Shown: positions 10,811 through 20,578, counted from the first letter of the stretch. The stretch is DNA of 64,000 nucleotides from Caldicellulosiruptor acetigenus (GCF_026914305.1 NZ_CP113866.1:2546001-2610000); one strand, 5' to 3'. The notes: generated from the sequence alone by a model not told the origin. Numbers and translations are program-made.

Positions 10811-13009
10811 TTATTCTATCACTTTGAAGTTTCTCGCTTTAACCACTGTATTATATACCTTCTGGTCTGTTGATGTATAGTTAATTATTATCTCCGTCCC
10901 ACCTTCAAATTTTACAAGTACTAATCCCTCTTTTAATAATCTGTGTTCTAAAAATTTCTTGTTCTTGATTTTACTTAAAACTGGATAGAGTTCTTTGTAG
11001 GCCTTTTTCAAATCATCAAGCCATAACTTGTAATTTGATGAATATAAATAATCGCATATAGTTTCTTTTAATTCATCTTCATTTCGTGCAGTCCAAGTAA
11101 ACTTTATATACGAACCACTTTCCAATACTTTCAGCTTCCAAAGCCATTCGTTTGAATAGTCATTGAGTGATGGTGTTGAATATGGAATATAGCCACGCAG
11201 TACCATCTGATAAAATGGTATTTCATAATCTTCTATTGCAAATTTGCTACTGTAAATGGGAATATCAACAATTTCATTTGCGTTTGTAATGAGATATCCA
11301 TTTGGCTCAGTCAGCAGCAAATTATAACCTTTATTTTTTACATACCCAACAATTTGCTCAAATATCTTCTCTGTTTGCAATCTATTTATCCGTCTTGTTC
11401 CGAAGTCTGAATATAGCATCTTCGAAATTGATGAAATAGAAATATTTTTTGTAAAATTAAGTTTATTAGAAATAGCACTTTTGACAAATCTACCAACATA
11501 ATTAGGAGATAACATAAACAATACTGGATAATTGTCGTCTGGATAGCACGTTGCAGGCGAATATCTTATAAGCTTTGTAGGAACTTTTTTCATTGACTTT
11601 GTTGCAACCACATTTATCGGGTATAATAATGAACCTTTTCTGAAGGTTACAAAATCTACATCAAAGTATACCTTTGTTCTATTTTGTGAAAAGTAGTTCA
11701 GCATTTTTTGAAGATCATTTCTACCACCCAAAACACCTTCAGGATCTAAATTTACTGGCAAATTGTAGTAAACACCGTTATTGTACCACCCTGTGTATTT
11801 TACAACTACATCTTTAATCCCCAGATTCTTGATTTTCTTGACAATTTCTTGAGCATCCTTAAAAGTTGTCAATGGAATTGTTATATTTCTTGGCACTCCT
11901 ACAATATATTTAATCTTCTTAACCCCGCCATAGAGTTCAATATAAATTGGTAATTTATCCTGATTATTTTTCTTGAGCCCTTTTTCTTTTATTAAATACT
12001 CCCTATATCTTTCTGCCATTGCAACATAATCAGACTTGTCTTTATCGAGGAAATAATATCTTATCGAATATTTTGTCTGCGAGGGTATGCTATTTTCAAA
12101 TATATTAAATGTCTCTTCATTCCATTGCTTTTCTTTAAAGGTTATACTATCTTGCTCTCTTACAATAAATTCACAAAAAACTTGATTGTATGAGGTTCTT
12201 GAACCACTTGTATACGCATTTATGATTGATTTTGAATCACCTTCAGTTATCACTGCTAAATATCCAACATTCCCCTTTTTTAAGCCAAAGACTGGAAGTC
12301 TTGCATACTGTGTCACATAAACATTATGTTCTCGAACCAAGGCATAATCAGGACCATAAACACGCTGTGAATATTCTTCGTTGCCCTTCTTGTTATTAAA
12401 GTTTATAACAGCACCACAACCGTCTGGAACAACTATATATCCACTTTCTTTAATGCTTCCTGCACCGAAAAAAGGCAGAAGTTGGATTGAAACTAATCTA
12501 TATTTATCTTTCTTTATCTCTCTTATTTGATTCACAAGAATATCAACATTCACATAATCATTATTAATAGTGACCGAAATAGGCAATATAAAACCCTCTT
12601 TTTTAAAGGTATATGTTGCAATAAATCCGTCTTTTATCTTTTTAATTTTTAATCCCTTTTTCATGGCAGACCCAGCATAACTGTTTACTGTTTGCACAGT
12701 GTATGATTCCATGAATGCATACTTTAAAACCATCTGCGAAGCGAGCTGGGTTCGCATACTACCTGCCGCAATAGGATCATCACGCCAGTTTTCTGGATTG
12801 CTTAGCCAAACTGTGTTTGTCTTTTTGTCAAGTACTTTAATATATCCATATTTTTCATTTACATACAATTCAAATCTGTCGTTAGATGCCATTTTTTTGT
12901 AAGTTACATTATTTGCCAAAGCAAATTGAGAAAATTGCACGTACCCCAGAAGAACTAAAACACTAATTGATATTTTTAAAATAATTTTAAGTCTTCTATG
13001 CAAAATCAA
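10811..13009 (-). CDS. Secreted DUF5696-like protein of the xylan locus
   Basis: Protein of about 732 residues with an N-terminal signal/anchor segment followed by a long extracytoplasmic part. It resembles proteins annotated DUF5696 that sit beside YIP1-family proteins and sugar ABC importers in Paenibacillus and relatives; that assignment is from memory of the family. The middle (about 400-640) alternates strand and helix patterns suggestive of a glycosidase-like barrel, but I cannot identify catalytic residues. I chose the TTG at 13009 because a strong AGGAGG lies 8 nt before it; the frame opens seven codons earlier at a TTG that would leave this RBS inside the gene. Function is unknown; context suggests sensing or processing of oligosaccharides. 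Confidence 0.65.
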   Translation of the reverse strand: MILHRRLKIILKISISVLVLLGYVQFSQFALANNVTYKKMASNDRFELYVNEKYGYIKVLDKKTNTVWLSNPENWRDDPIAAGSMRTQLASQMVLKYAFMESYTVQTVNSYAGSAMKKGLKIKKIKDGFIATYTFKKEGFILPISVTINNDYVNVDILVNQIREIKKDKYRLVSIQLLPFFGAGSIKESGYIVVPDGCGAVINFNNKKGNEEYSQRVYGPDYALVREHNVYVTQYARLPVFGLKKGNVGYLAVITEGDSKSIINAYTSGSRTSYNQVFCEFIVREQDSITFKEKQWNEETFNIFENSIPSQTKYSIRYYFLDKDKSDYVAMAERYREYLIKEKGLKKNNQDKLPIYIELYGGVKKIKYIVGVPRNITIPLTTFKDAQEIVKKIKNLGIKDVVVKYTGWYNNGVYYNLPVNLDPEGVLGGRNDLQKMLNYFSQNRTKVYFDVDFVTFRKGSLLYPINVVATKSMKKVPTKLIRYSPATCYPDDNYPVLFMLSPNYVGRFVKSAISNKLNFTKNISISSISKMLYSDFGTRRINRLQTEKIFEQIVGYVKNKGYNLLLTEPNGYLITNANEIVDIPIYSSKFAIEDYEIPFYQMVLRGYIPYSTPSLNDYSNEWLWKLKVLESGSYIKFTWTARNEDELKETICDYLYSSNYKLWLDDLKKAYKELYPVLSKIKNKKFLEHRLLKEGLVLVKFEGGTEIIINYTSTDQKVYNTVVKARNFKVIE

Positions 13010-13038
13010 TTTGAATGCCTCCTTTTTCAAAACCTCGG

Positions 13039-15186
13039 CTATATCCTCAATAAAATCTCGCTGTAAATATTCGAAATAAAATCTATTAACTGTCCAAAAA
13101 GCGTAAGCATCAAAACAAGTATGAAAAGTATAATTCCAACTCCAATTACGCTCAAAACCATTGTTCCAACAGTTTTTCCTGCCGAAAATTGATGCGCTGC
13201 TTTCATCGCATTAAACAAACACACAATTAACCACAAAACACCTATCATCCTTACAAAATTTATAAACATTGCTTCTTCTGCTATCAAGAATTGACTCATT
13301 ATAACTGCCAATAATGTACAAATAATATATGGCACCAGTGAATATGCTGAGAATACCCACACTTCTCCGAATTTACCCTCACCCTCCATAAGTGTTGTTA
13401 CCATCCAGTTAGAAAGAACCCAGAAGAAGAATATCCCAACAGTACTTGAGAAAAGGGATATTATATTGATTTTGTCTTGCCTGTACGGATTAAATATGAA
13501 ACCTGTATACTGTCTATTTATGACCATTGTTATAAAAAACAGAAATACTATTAAAATTGCTAATCCAATAGAACCTTTTCTCTCTTCTTTTAATTCCTCG
13601 AAACCTCTAAATGGGTGTAACATTGTATGAATTGGATATTTGTATTTGCTTATCTTCTTTGTATATATTTCTTGAGCCGAAACAGGCTTTTTGAATCGCT
13701 TTATTATAATGTACAAAGCTATTATCAATACTATTAAAGTTGTTGCAAGTACTCCAAAGTTTCTTTTCAAAAACTCATTTCTGAGGTTCTCTTTTGCTTC
13801 TGAATAATCTTCTTTGTCATTTGCTAATCTAAAGTAATACATTGCATCTGAATATCTATCCATTCTCAAAAGTGCTTTGCCCAAACCAACCTGCGCAAGA
13901 GCAAAGTTGAAATCCATCTTGTGAACCTGCCTCCATAAATCTCTTGCCTCATCATACTTACCTTCGTTGTACAAAATAGTAGCTTTATGTACTAAGCTGC
14001 CAAGTTTGGTTTCTTCAAAAACAGTAATTGCTCCTTTCAACTTATCAAGTACAAGCAGAGTATTTCCTATACTATCAACTGCTACTGGGTCCCTAAATGT
14101 TCCTATCTGGTCACCCTTGCCGCCACATATAAATAGCAAATTAGCATTTTGGTCATACTGGAATATCCTTCCTCTCTCGTAGTCAAGAGCATTTATAAAG
14201 CCATCGTTTGTTACGTCGATATCTATAAAATATGTATCTTCAAGCTCTTTCCCAGAATATTTTGGAATATCACCATAATCCCTTGTTTGACCTTTTTTCT
14301 TATACCAAAGAATATTTTCACCTAAGTAGTTTAGTTTTCTAATCTCACCTTCACTAATATCTGTAAGATTTGATGTCGTATATATAAACCCGTCTTTCCC
14401 TATGTCAATACTCGTACATTCTGTCGGCAAGTATCGTACCATTGATGATTTTTGTTCTTTTGTAAGAATACTTTTCCAAATCCTATCTACAAGGAGTTGC
14501 CAAGTTACAACAACTTTGTTGCTACCATAAAACCCTAAAAAGTTTCCATTTTGATCAAACATATAAGCACCCTCGAAGCTACCCAAGGAGAGCACATAAA
14601 TAACCCCTGCATTGTCAACAACAACTTTGAACGGGACAAAATCTTTTTTTGCTGCTTTTAAATCTGACACCGGTTTTTCTATAGTTTTTACTAATTTACC
14701 ATCTTGATTTACTACTAAAACCACCTTTGCACCCTTGTCGCAAATGTAGATAAAACCATCTTTATCAACAAATATGCCTTCTGGCTCTACAAGCTGAATA
14801 TCGCCATTATTATCAAAGAACTTATCAATCACTTTTATCAATTTGAAATGCTGGTCAAAAATCACAATTCTTTTATTCCCACTGTCCATTATGTAAACAT
14901 TGTTTTTACTATCTACATAAATATCTGATGGATTTTTAAATGCTCCAACACCCAAATCTTCGCCTCTAACCCATTTATTAGGAAAATAACCTGCTGCACT
15001 TGGAATCTCGTGCAGATATACATCATAATTGTACTGATAATAAGGCACTTCTCGCATGTCTTCTATTATATACGCATATGCACTTATATTACCGAACCAC
15101 TGAAATATTAAACCTACTAAAAATACAGTAATTAGTTTTGCATATACTCTTCTTTTTATTTTCACTGTCCTCACCTTTACTTTCAT
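13039..15186 (-). CDS. NHL-propeller/TPR protein with C-terminal YIP1 membrane domain
   Basis: A 715-residue membrane protein. After an N-terminal signal/anchor (about 15-37), residues 60-390 contain NHL-type beta-propeller repeats (for example DIYVDSKNNVYIMDSGNKRI and GIFVDKDGFIYICDKGAKVV). A short TPR pair follows (about 400-465), then a membrane segment, and finally a Yip1-type bundle of about five membrane helices (about 520-715). It lies between the two importer halves and next to the DUF5696-like gene. The role is unknown; a cell-surface scaffold for the sugar importers is a guess. The start is uncertain: the ATG at 15186 lacks a good RBS, and a GTG seven codons later follows AAAGGTGAGG very closely. 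Confidence 0.75.
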   Translation of the reverse strand: MKVKVRTVKIKRRVYAKLITVFLVGLIFQWFGNISAYAYIIEDMREVPYYQYNYDVYLHEIPSAAGYFPNKWVRGEDLGVGAFKNPSDIYVDSKNNVYIMDSGNKRIVIFDQHFKLIKVIDKFFDNNGDIQLVEPEGIFVDKDGFIYICDKGAKVVLVVNQDGKLVKTIEKPVSDLKAAKKDFVPFKVVVDNAGVIYVLSLGSFEGAYMFDQNGNFLGFYGSNKVVVTWQLLVDRIWKSILTKEQKSSMVRYLPTECTSIDIGKDGFIYTTSNLTDISEGEIRKLNYLGENILWYKKKGQTRDYGDIPKYSGKELEDTYFIDIDVTNDGFINALDYERGRIFQYDQNANLLFICGGKGDQIGTFRDPVAVDSIGNTLLVLDKLKGAITVFEETKLGSLVHKATILYNEGKYDEARDLWRQVHKMDFNFALAQVGLGKALLRMDRYSDAMYYFRLANDKEDYSEAKENLRNEFLKRNFGVLATTLIVLIIALYIIIKRFKKPVSAQEIYTKKISKYKYPIHTMLHPFRGFEELKEERKGSIGLAILIVFLFFITMVINRQYTGFIFNPYRQDKINIISLFSSTVGIFFFWVLSNWMVTTLMEGEGKFGEVWVFSAYSLVPYIICTLLAVIMSQFLIAEEAMFINFVRMIGVLWLIVCLFNAMKAAHQFSAGKTVGTMVLSVIGVGIILFILVLMLTLFGQLIDFISNIYSEILLRI

Positions 15187-15220
15187 AGTTTAACATAGAA
15201 TATTTAATAAGAAACACCTT

Positions 15221-16084
15221 TTACTTTATACCAGCATTCACCATGGTTTCCATAACACTGCTCTGCGAAATTATGAAAAGGACTATTGGCGGTATCATTA
15301 GCACCAATGCAACAGCTGCTCCAACTCCAGCACGTGCAATACCTGCTGCTGCTATCTGGGACATAAGTGTAGGCAATGGTTTGAGACTCTCACTGAATAT
15401 AAACGAACCTCCTGTCTGATTCCACAACTGCTGAAACGACAAAATCATCAGTGTAAGCCATGCTGGTTTGACATTTGGCATAACTATTCGCCACCAAATT
15501 CTCAATTCACTTGCTCCATCAATCTTGGCAGCTTCTAAAAGTGCATCTGGAATCTGTGTCATAAACTGTCTCATCAGGAAAAGCCCTAGCGTCATTTGCC
15601 AAGCAGGGAAAATCAGAGCACCATAAGTATCGATAAGCTTTAAATTCGACATAATAATGTAAAGAGGAATATAGGTAACCTGTGGTGTAAAAAGCAATGC
15701 AAGAACAATTACCTCGTTTATAATCCTCTTTGCTGCAAACTGATGTTTGGCAAGTGGATAAGCAGCCAACGAAGCTATTAAAATATGTCCTACAGTTCCA
15801 ACTACACAAATAAACAAGCTATTAAAAATATACCTTGAAAATGGCACCCACATGTTTGTTGCAAGTTGAAATAGTAAGACAAAGTTATCAAGCGTAGGAC
15901 GTCTTACATAAAGACGCGGTGGAAAGATAAAAATCTCATCAAACGGCTTGAACGCATTGACTATTGTATAAATTAGTGGCAATGCCATAAATACGCCTAA
16001 AATCGCCAGAATAGCAAATATAACAAGATTACCAGCCATACTCCTGTTTTGCTTTCTCCATGCCAATGTTGCTTTTTTGCTCAA
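15221..16084 (-). CDS. ABC sugar importer permease, MalG type (first importer)
   Basis: Membrane permease of 287 residues belonging to the importer led by the 951-residue binding protein. Six hydrophobic segments are visible, and the EAA loop reads LLEAAKIDGASELRIWWRI near residue 185. The start is a TTG at 16084 with GGGTGA upstream. It follows its MalF-type partner by 37 bp and precedes the YIP1 gene by 34 bp, so it is part of the same minus-strand operon. Ligand is inferred from the locus. Confidence 0.9.
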   Translation of the reverse strand: MSKKATLAWRKQNRSMAGNLVIFAILAILGVFMALPLIYTIVNAFKPFDEIFIFPPRLYVRRPTLDNFVLLFQLATNMWVPFSRYIFNSLFICVVGTVGHILIASLAAYPLAKHQFAAKRIINEVIVLALLFTPQVTYIPLYIIMSNLKLIDTYGALIFPAWQMTLGLFLMRQFMTQIPDALLEAAKIDGASELRIWWRIVMPNVKPAWLTLMILSFQQLWNQTGGSFIFSESLKPLPTLMSQIAAAGIARAGVGAAVALVLMIPPIVLFIISQSSVMETMVNAGIK

Positions 16085-16121
16085 TTGATTTCACCCACTT
16101 TTTTTAAAATTTAATAATTGT

Positions 16122-17015
16122 TTAATCAAAGGAGTATCTTCTCAAAATTGATGCAATAACCTTGTTAGTCAAAAGCATCGCTATAAATAGGATTACCGCA
16201 ATTGCTGATGCATAGCCCATCTCAAACCTGACAGTCCCGTAGTCAATAAGATAAGTCACCACAGTATCAGCACTGTATTCTCTTGTTGGGAGTCCACCAA
16301 GAGCCATTACAACTGTGCTCACACCAAACGATGCACCTATCTGCATAACCGCACCAAACATAAGCTGCGGTGCCATTTGAGGAATAGTTATATAAAAGAG
16401 TTCCTGAAATCTATTTCTTATACCATCAATTGCACCTGCTTCAAACAGCTCTCTGTCAAGGTTCTGAAACCCTGCAACAAAGGCTAAAAATCCTGCGCCC
16501 ATGCTAAGCCACAGTTGAACTATTATAATTACCCACAAGATATAGTTTGGATCCTGCAACCAGTTGATAGGCTCATTTATAATGCCAAGTTTCATTGCCC
16601 ATCCATTTATCAACCCATATACATCGCCGCTGAAGATAAATGACCAGATGAAAAACACATTGCCAGCAAGCGATGGAGAGTAAAATACAAGGGTTAAAAA
16701 TGCTCTCAGTTTTGGATTAAATTCGCTTATAAACCATGCAAGGAAAAAAGACATAAAATAGCTAAGCGGTCCTGTTAAGCATGCAAATATCAGTGTATTC
16801 CTTAAAACTTTTAAAAATATCTTATCGCTTAGAAACAATCTTATGTAATTGGACCAACCAACCCATTTGGGTGGCTGAAGCATATTGTAGTTTGTAAAAC
16901 TTATAAATATTGAACTGACAACTGGTATTAACGTAAATATTGTAAACAACAACATATAGGGTGCAATCATTAAATAACTGGCTTTGTTCTTTTTTATATC
17001 TTCAATTAGTCCCAT
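16122..17015 (-). CDS. ABC sugar importer permease, MalF type (first importer)
   Basis: Membrane permease of 297 residues with six hydrophobic segments and an EAA loop (ELFEAGAIDGIRNRFQELFY) near residue 190. The ATG at 17015 follows GGAAGGGAG, a strong RBS. It lies 51 bp after the large binding-protein gene and 37 bp before its MalG-type partner. The N-terminus is short, unlike that of the second MalF-type protein in this locus, which supports two distinct importers rather than a duplicated pair. Confidence 0.9.
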   Translation of the reverse strand: MGLIEDIKKNKASYLMIAPYMLLFTIFTLIPVVSSIFISFTNYNMLQPPKWVGWSNYIRLFLSDKIFLKVLRNTLIFACLTGPLSYFMSFFLAWFISEFNPKLRAFLTLVFYSPSLAGNVFFIWSFIFSGDVYGLINGWAMKLGIINEPINWLQDPNYILWVIIIVQLWLSMGAGFLAFVAGFQNLDRELFEAGAIDGIRNRFQELFYITIPQMAPQLMFGAVMQIGASFGVSTVVMALGGLPTREYSADTVVTYLIDYGTVRFEMGYASAIAVILFIAMLLTNKVIASILRRYSFD

Positions 17016-17066
17016 TTTAAAATCTCCCTTCCTGGATTTATAAAACAGGCTTCAAAAAACCGTCTT

Positions 17067-19922
17067 TTATTGCTTGTACGAACTCAATTCTATCCTCTTT
17101 CTCTCAAGCTCATCATTGATCTCTTTTGTATACTTCCACAAGCTCTCTCTAGGATTTATTCCCTGATAAACAACTGCAGAAAATGCACTGTCTATACTTC
17201 TTGTAATATAATAACTACCAGGAACTTCCTCTATTTCTTTTACATACTTCCACTGTGATTCTAAATTTTCCATCTCTTCTTTGTTCCACGGAAGTCTTTG
17301 AAAAGCTGTCAAATTTGCTGTGTTGTACCTTGCCGCTGTTCCCATCAGCATCTCAAGTTCTTTACCAAACTGTGTTTGTATCTCATCAGACGTCCACCAT
17401 TTCAAAAACTCCCAGCAAGCCTCTTTATTCTTACTTTTCTTTAATATAATGCATGCCGTGCCTGAAGCACCTGTTGATCGGTCTATTTCGCCGTTTGGCT
17501 TTCTAACACCTGGAATAGGTGCTATGCCCCATTCATTTCTGATCTCTGGTGCTGCTGTTGCAAGCAGATTATATGTTGTATAAGGTGCAATACCCAGAGG
17601 CATTTCACCAGTTCTGAATCTGTTGTAAAAATCATAAATGAGCGGCAGATTATATTTTGTGTAAAAATCTGTCCATGTCTTGAATGCCGCAACAGCTTCT
17701 GGCCTATCTAACAGTGTTCGTGTCTTTGTTTTGTCGTAGAAGTTACCACCAAACTGCAACAACAAGGTCGGAAATAGATTTCTTGCTCCAAGACCTGCGT
17801 CAATAGCTTCTAGCGCATCTATTCTTTGATAAGGCAAACCTACCTGAAGATTGTATCTTTGTAATTTTGCAATAACTCTGTACATATCATCCCATGTTTG
17901 TGGAAGTTCTATATTAAGTTCCTCCAAGATATCTTTTCTGTAAAACATCATGTAAAAATCTTGTGTAACTGGCAGTCCATAAACCCCACCATTATATGTG
18001 TACGGCACAAGCGCTGTAGGTGCAAACCTTTTCTTTACCTGTTCAAAATCTTTGAACTTACTCAAATCAACAAGTGCACCACGAGCAGCTAAGTTAACAG
18101 GCTGTGCTCTCGAAACAGTTAAGACCACATCAGGTCCTTTTCCAGCGAGTATAGCCTCAATCAAGCCTGCCTGCACTAAACTTACATTCACTTTTATCCC
18201 TGTCTGCGGTGTGAACGAATCATTTATCAAATCTCGTATAATCTGGGCCTGGTCACGCCCTCCACCAACCCATACTTTGATTACCTTTTGACCTTCATAT
18301 ACTTCTCCAATGTTGGTGTAGTCTTCAATAAAGGAGTATATAAATGCCTTAAATGAATTTATGAATTTGCTAGCCATTGAAGCTGTCGGCGATGGAAGTT
18401 TTGCATCAGGTGAAGCAACAAGTATATAATCAATTTCCAATGGCTGATCTCTTCTGTAAGCAAGCCAAGATGACAAACCGCTTAAATTATCTCTGAAATT
18501 TGAAATCCTACCAGGTATACTATCAGTATCTTTAGCCATATCTCTCAGCTGGAGAGCAACCCTTCGTAAGAATTCAGCTTCTCCACCCTTCTGCCCAGCC
18601 AGTTTCTCAAACAGTGTTGCTTCTTCTTCTAACTCATTGCTAAATTTCAACAAAGTCTTTACAAGCCCAGGTATCTGCTCTTCAAGAAAATAGTCTCTGT
18701 ACAAATCTGGAGATGTACCTGTTATCATTATAATCTTCCTGTAAAGGTCATTCAGTCCTCTGGCTGTATTTTCAACTCTACTAAGTATTTCTGCAAATGA
18801 ACCTAGGGTAGCTTCTAATTTGATTTCATGAAGTCCTTTTGTCAGATAAACCAAGTATGGTTTGTCTTTCTGCCCTATAGTCTTCATATACCATCTTATA
18901 CTATAAGGAAATTCAATATCTTCTGCCTCTTTAAACGGAACTTTCCCATCAATATAAAGTTTTCTGTGAACAGACAAGCCACGAACAAAGTTCTGACGTG
19001 CTTTGATTGCTATTTTATAATAGCCATCTTCTGGAACTTCAATCTTCCAGCTTATCCACATCCCTGGATATCGCCAGTTCCATTGACCTATTGTATTTAA
19101 TCTAATTTTTGATACATGGTAAGGTTCTGTCGCCGGATCTGTTCTGTCATATGTAGGATATAGAATAGGATCAGATTTTAGATATGGATGCTCACCTTGA
19201 ACTTTGATAACAATGTCCTTTGAAACTTTATTTGTCATGTCATTCTTTTTTATGTAATCAGCATAGGAAGGCAACTTTTCTGGGTTATAGATGATTAGCT
19301 GTTTTAATGCAAAAGGTTCTCTTATGCTTACAAGTCTTATCGTGTGCTCACCTTGAGTAAAATAGAAAGGCAATGATTTGTTATAAAATCCCTCTGTATC
19401 AATGAAATCTACTTTCTGCCATCTCGGATCTTCCTGGCATTTCGGTCTCAAATCATTGTCTTTTTTATCCTTTCTTATCCCTGTTGTATCTTTCCATACT
19501 CTGTAAAAAGTCACTTTCTGAGCTTCTTTGTACGGGATTTTACCGTCAATCATCACAGCAACTTCTATACCCAAACCTTTACCAGGCAAAGGATAATACT
19601 GAAGAGCCATATTATACAGACCTGTTTCAGGAATATGTACCTTCCATTCGACCCAGCCCCCTTCTTTTTCCCACAAAAGAACATCATTCTGTCCCTTAAA
19701 TTCCGCCACTTTTTTAAGAAATGCATTCTCTGAGTTGGTGTAATTTATCGCTTTAAAAACAATTGTATTTTGAGGCTTTTTTGCATTTTCTACCTTTTTC
19801 AAATATTCTTGAAGAGTTGATATTCCTTCAGAACCGAACGACATCGTTTTCAAAAGCAAGAACACTATAATACACGCAAAAGTTATTTTTAGTGTCTTCG
19901 ATATTTTTGAAAACCTATTCAA
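17067..19922 (-). CDS. 951-residue solute-binding protein with two N-terminal beta-sandwich domains
   Basis: First gene of the xylan locus. A signal peptide (about 1-31) leads to two similar beta-sandwich modules. The first (about 45-210) contains WVEWKVHIPETGLYNMALQY; the second (about 235-385) contains WISWKIEVPEDGYYKIAIKA. Both end in a DGKIPY/DGKVPF-type segment. A helical linker follows (about 390-520), then a family 1 solute-binding fold (about 535-940) with GPDVVLTVSRAQP and LPVTQDFYMMFYRKDIL. It is roughly twice the usual length for the family because of the N-terminal modules, which may help capture polymer ends. The start is a TTG at 19922 with AAAAGGAG 10 nt away. The long upstream region holds the operon promoter. 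Confidence 0.88.
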   Translation of the reverse strand: MNRFSKISKTLKITFACIIVFLLLKTMSFGSEGISTLQEYLKKVENAKKPQNTIVFKAINYTNSENAFLKKVAEFKGQNDVLLWEKEGGWVEWKVHIPETGLYNMALQYYPLPGKGLGIEVAVMIDGKIPYKEAQKVTFYRVWKDTTGIRKDKKDNDLRPKCQEDPRWQKVDFIDTEGFYNKSLPFYFTQGEHTIRLVSIREPFALKQLIIYNPEKLPSYADYIKKNDMTNKVSKDIVIKVQGEHPYLKSDPILYPTYDRTDPATEPYHVSKIRLNTIGQWNWRYPGMWISWKIEVPEDGYYKIAIKARQNFVRGLSVHRKLYIDGKVPFKEAEDIEFPYSIRWYMKTIGQKDKPYLVYLTKGLHEIKLEATLGSFAEILSRVENTARGLNDLYRKIIMITGTSPDLYRDYFLEEQIPGLVKTLLKFSNELEEEATLFEKLAGQKGGEAEFLRRVALQLRDMAKDTDSIPGRISNFRDNLSGLSSWLAYRRDQPLEIDYILVASPDAKLPSPTASMASKFINSFKAFIYSFIEDYTNIGEVYEGQKVIKVWVGGGRDQAQIIRDLINDSFTPQTGIKVNVSLVQAGLIEAILAGKGPDVVLTVSRAQPVNLAARGALVDLSKFKDFEQVKKRFAPTALVPYTYNGGVYGLPVTQDFYMMFYRKDILEELNIELPQTWDDMYRVIAKLQRYNLQVGLPYQRIDALEAIDAGLGARNLFPTLLLQFGGNFYDKTKTRTLLDRPEAVAAFKTWTDFYTKYNLPLIYDFYNRFRTGEMPLGIAPYTTYNLLATAAPEIRNEWGIAPIPGVRKPNGEIDRSTGASGTACIILKKSKNKEACWEFLKWWTSDEIQTQFGKELEMLMGTAARYNTANLTAFQRLPWNKEEMENLESQWKYVKEIEEVPGSYYITRSIDSAFSAVVYQGINPRESLWKYTKEINDELERKRIELSSYKQ

Positions 19923-20137
19923 TTTTTATCAACTCCTTTTATTTTAATAAGTTTGCTGCATTTTCCTTCATTAAACTACAATTAGCTTGAGAAGATTTGT
20001 TATTTATACATTTCTTACTTAGACTATATTCATTTAGGATTTGGTCAATTTTAAAAGCGTAATTTTTACTAAACTAATTACTGTTGAGAGCCTTTTCAAA
20101 TTCTAATATTCCAAAAGGTAAGTTATGTTTCGTCTAT

Positions 20138-20211
20138 ATTATATTATCTTAAACGTTCATTAGTCAATAGTTTTTAGTAGCATTATATTAAAAAAGTTGT
20201 ACGTATACAAC
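20138..20211 (-). promoter_or_regulatory. Promoter and palindromic operator of the xylan operon
   Basis: On the minus strand a -35 TTGACT (20162-20167) and a -10 TATAAT (20138-20143) are separated by 18 bp. This would start a leader of about 210 nt before the TTG at 19922. At 20196-20211, upstream of the -35, lies GTTGTACGTATACAAC, with six perfectly symmetric bases on each side. It resembles GntR/LacI-type sugar operators such as AraR sites. An AACGTT core also lies inside the promoter spacer. The rest of 19923-20294 shows no gene. Confidence 0.6.
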
Positions 20212-20294
20212 ATGAATTTTAATCCCATTTAAAACTTTGTTGTTTTTTCGAGTAATAACAAATGAATAAAAATTAAGATGAATTTGTTGTAACC

Positions 20295-20311
20295 TGTCGA
20301 ATAATGTCGAA
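20295..20311. promoter_or_regulatory. Tandem Spo0A boxes, distal
   Basis: Two exact TGTCGAA heptamers, the Spo0A-box consensus, start at 20295 and 20305. They are spaced one helical turn apart, the same arrangement known from the B. subtilis abrB promoter. They lie about 220 bp upstream of the abrB promoter. No convincing promoter is adjacent, so the target is unclear. Nothing else is recognised between 20312 and 20516. Confidence 0.5.
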
Positions 20312-20516
20312 TTATGACTTTAAATTTGCTATTTAAATTTTACAGTTTAAAGATTTATATATTGTTATTATTTTCCTGACATTAACACATTTTATTTTAA
20401 TCTATTTTCGATCAAATGACTTCATAACTGTTATCATTTCTCTTTTGCACACTTAAACCCTGCAAAAGCGATTGTTTGCTTGAATAAAATTTATTGTAAA
20501 AAGATTAAAAAACTCC

Positions 20517-20578
20517 TTGACATAAAATTGCAACGATGGTATAATAGCAGTGTAAGAAAAATGTCGAAATTTGTTGAA
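20517..20578 (+). promoter_or_regulatory. abrB sigma-A promoter with downstream Spo0A boxes
   Basis: A consensus promoter has TTGACA at 20517-20522, a 17-bp spacer and TATAAT at 20540-20545. The expected start point is near 20552. Directly downstream lie TGTCGAA (20562-20568) and the one-mismatch copy TGTTGAA (20572-20578), again 10 bp apart. Binding there would block transcription, matching the known Spo0A repression of abrB. Confidence 0.75.
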
